From contig JACPFH010000617.1 in the NCBI GenBank assembly GCA_016183075.1, positions 1 through 5,021 of the forward strand: a stretch of DNA of 5,021 nt, in the 5' to 3' direction. Each line of letters opens with the position of its first letter. Positions within the stretch are counted from its first letter, which is position 1. The notes beneath the pieces are model-generated. The model did not search any database and was not told where the DNA came from. It saw only the letters and a list, made by a program, of their open reading frames with translations. The DNA comes from Deltaproteobacteria bacterium (GTDB lineage Bacteria; Desulfobacterota; Binatia; UBA9968). A program made the position numbers and the translations under genes. Shown here piece by piece: positions 3,361 to 5,021 of the stretch.

Positions 3361-5021
3361 AAGGATCCTCCTCTAGCCACGGGTTCCGCTTGACCTTAAA
3401 GTCCCCCGCGCGCTTAAGCGCCTCTTGCTCCTCCCTCTCCATCTCCGTGAGCCATTCTGGCTTCTCCGGGGATTGTCCCCCTTGCACGGGGACCGCCGCC
3501 GTCTTCGGCTTCACTTCGCTCAGGACCACTCGCGCCTTTTCCCGGAGAGACTTTTTGCCGAGCAGTTTGATCGTTCGCCCATACTTCGGCAGGACCAACG
3601 GCACCGACGCTGAAGATGCTCCGGCAGCCCGCTCTTTGAGCTCTTCGGCCCAGATCTCCCCATAGACGCGCTCCGCCTTTACCCTCTCTAGGTCGTCGGG
3701 ATATTGCGCCTTGGCCATCACTTCATTTATCCGCTGCTCCACGGCCTGACGTGACAGCTTGCGGCGATGGTAGAGATCTTTAAGATCCTTCTCCCGGTAG
3801 CCGCGGCGCTGCTCGCTCTTGGCGATGCAAATGAAACGGCCGTCGATGTAGACCAGAACTTCCCCGAGGTCGTCTGGTTTGTATCTGCAGGTCGCTCTCT
3901 GGCCGATCAGTTGCTGCTTCGCAAACTCATCCGACCAGTATATGTTTCGGCGCGTGGATGTGCCGAAAAGCTCGATTCCCCACTTGTGGATCGTGACCCC
4001 CCGCGAGGGCATCAAGAGCATGTCCAGGGCGCGCTCGTCAGGAACGACCGGGTTAAACCCCGCGTCCACGCGCTGCTTAAGCACGCCGTAGGGCGAGAGG
4101 CCCTTTAGCGCCTTCGTCTCGCGGTTGTGGTACTCGTAAAAAGTCCATTCGTAGATCTTTGCGAAAAGGTCTTTGCGCGTAAGGGTCGGCTTAGTGTTCC
4201 ACCGGCGCTCGTCTTTCTTGCGGCCGATATACCCAGGAAGCTCCGAGATCAACTCGTTCAGCGTTTTAAACCAGCGTTCAATCGGCTTAGATTGCCCGTG
4301 ATAGCCTTCGCACTCGCGCACGGAACCGCCAAGGTCGTGGATGACTGTACGGACATAAGTAGAGGTAAAATCTTTTCCTTGGTCGGTGTAGAACTGCTTA
4401 AACGTGCCCGCGCAGGCATTGGGGACCTTCGGGTCGATTTGGTTAGTTGTGGGATGGCGTTTTGGGAGAATGGCGTGTCTCAGCGCCGAGCCTATCCCGA
4501 GTGCATTGCCGACGTGCTGGAGGTGAAGGCCCAGGATCTCGTCGGAGCAGCAGTCGCCGATCGCGCAGAGAAAAGGCCGGTACGGCTTGCCCCCCTTTAC
4601 ACCCTCATCATCGATGATCTCGATGTCTAGCTTGTGCCAGTCTCCATCAGCGATATCGCGCAGCACGTCGTGCTTTTCGCGGAGCACGCAGGGCTCATAC
4701 TTGACCCGCCAATCCTCACGATACTTCTTCACGCTGCGCTTGTAATCGATCGTGGGCTTCGGAAGAGCCCTCTTGATCCAGCGCACCGTCCAGCTATAGC
4801 TGGGCGGCTCCAGGCCACGGAGGATACACTCTTTTTCTAGGTCGCGGTGGGCTTTTTTGAAATTCGGCGTTTGTTTCTTCACGAACAAGCCCGCGGCAGT
4901 TTTCACCCACTCCGGCGGCAGCGCCCGCGGACCGTCGTCTCGCTTTTTCCTCACCAGCCCCGCAACGCCATTTTGCCTGTAATCTCGGTTCCAATTCCTG
5001 ACCGTTCGAACCGTCACGCCG
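3359..5021 (-). CDS. Mu/TnsB-type DDE transposase (5' end outside window)
   Basis: At least 553 codons are visible. A GTG at 5017 could be read as a start, but it falls inside a helix-turn-helix (GVTVRTVRNWNRDYRQNG) that continues off the edge, so the true start lies beyond the window. Numbering from that GTG, a second helical DNA-binding region spans about 34-90. The RNase H-like core carries Asp131 (KLDIEIID), Asp212 (FYTDQGKDF) and Glu247 (SKPIERWFKTL), a complete D-D-(34)-E triad followed by the LPGYIG motif common in this group. A Mu-type C-terminal beta-barrel (about 335-400) has GIELFGTSTRRNIYWSDEF and VYIDGRFICIAK. The charged, partly helical tail (400-552) is where Mu and TnsB relatives contact their ATPase. 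The enzyme should cut 3' ends at the transposon termini and join them to target DNA. Without a visible TnsA, transposition could be replicative, as in Mu. Confidence 0.92.
   Translation of the reverse strand, partial: GVTVRTVRNWNRDYRQNGVAGLVRKKRDDGPRALPPEWVKTAAGLFVKKQTPNFKKAHRDLEKECILRGLEPPSYSWTVRWIKRALPKPTIDYKRSVKKYREDWRVKYEPCVLREKHDVLRDIADGDWHKLDIEIIDDEGVKGGKPYRPFLCAIGDCCSDEILGLHLQHVGNALGIGSALRHAILPKRHPTTNQIDPKVPNACAGTFKQFYTDQGKDFTSTYVRTVIHDLGGSVRECEGYHGQSKPIERWFKTLNELISELPGYIGRKKDERRWNTKPTLTRKDLFAKIYEWTFYEYHNRETKALKGLSPYGVLKQRVDAGFNPVVPDERALDMLLMPSRGVTIHKWGIELFGTSTRRNIYWSDEFAKQQLIGQRATCRYKPDDLGEVLVYIDGRFICIAKSEQRRGYREKDLKDLYHRRKLSRQAVEQRINEVMAKAQYPDDLERVKAERVYGEIWAEELKERAAGASSASVPLVLPKYGRTIKLLGKKSLREKARVVLSEVKPKTAAVPVQGGQSPEKPEWLTEMEREEQEALKRAGDFKVKRNPWLEEDP

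Larger units (their letters stand above)
499..5021 (-). mobile_element. Mu/Tn7-like transposon, partial (left-hand end to inside the transposase gene)
   Basis: The element is defined by a DDE transposase with a Mu-type C-terminal domain, a MuB/TnsC-like ATPase next to it, and a repeat-bearing end at 499-548 that begins TGTAGC. Tn7- and Mu-like elements end in 5'-TG and carry several transposase-binding sites just inside each end, and Tn7's sites are about 22 bp, like the repeats here. The bases before the tip, AACGG (494-498), would be the target duplication if it is 5 bp long as in Mu and Tn7. The other end lies beyond position 5021, so neither the terminal inverted repeat nor the duplication can be checked. 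All genes inside run toward this end. No TniQ, resolvase or TnsA is seen within the window. Confidence 0.65.

Noticed and set aside
4127..4630. Plus-strand 167-residue frame
   Set aside because: It is antisense to the catalytic core of the transposase, whose DDE motifs are clear; no independent support.
5015..5017. GTG at 5017 as the true transposase start
   Set aside because: It falls in the middle of a helix-turn-helix and the frame stays open to the window edge, so it is probably an internal valine.
1..5021. CRISPR array or guide RNA of a CRISPR-associated transposon
   Set aside because: No regularly spaced repeats with unique spacers and no cas or tniQ gene are present; the only periodic repeats are the 22-bp end sites.

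Overview
The window is GC-rich bacterial DNA. It holds most of one mobile element of the Mu/Tn7 type (DDE transposase plus AAA+ ATPase), with its left-hand end and a short piece of flanking chromosome. There is no rRNA, tRNA or taxon-specific gene. The composition and the mix of FxLYD-like and DUF218-like proteins would suit a soil Gram-negative bacterium such as an Acidobacteriota- or Proteobacteria-like host, but this is only inference.

Layout, left to right. Positions 1-255 (+ strand) are the C-terminal part of a DUF218/YdcF-type protein, cut by the window edge. Positions 256-498 have no convincing gene. Positions 499-548 look like a transposon terminus: a TGTAGC tip followed by two head-to-tail 22-bp repeats with 18 of 22 bases identical. 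A 12-bp palindrome (549-560) and two small GC hairpins exactly 22 bp apart (588-623) follow. From 657 to the right edge every gene is on the minus strand and tightly packed. In transcription order they are a Mu/TnsB-like transposase (5' end outside the window), a MuB/TnsC-like ATPase, a small HU-like DNA-bending protein fused to a zinc ribbon, one or two uncertain micro-ORFs, a single-pass membrane protein, and a secreted FxLYD-like protein.

Four of the gene junctions are stop/start overlaps or short gaps with a Shine-Dalgarno sequence at or next to the preceding stop, so the genes probably form one translationally coupled operon. The transposase should cut and join the element ends, and the ATPase should choose and deliver target DNA. 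The HU-like protein is the novel part. Phage Mu borrows host HU and IHF to bend its ends during transpososome assembly, whereas this element appears to encode its own bending protein in the same operon, with a shortened DNA-binding arm and an added C4 zinc ribbon. No TniQ/TnsD-type target selector, resolvase, TnsA or CRISPR component is visible, though the part upstream of the transposase is not in the window. The two envelope proteins at the 3' end of the operon look like cargo or accessory genes of unknown function.
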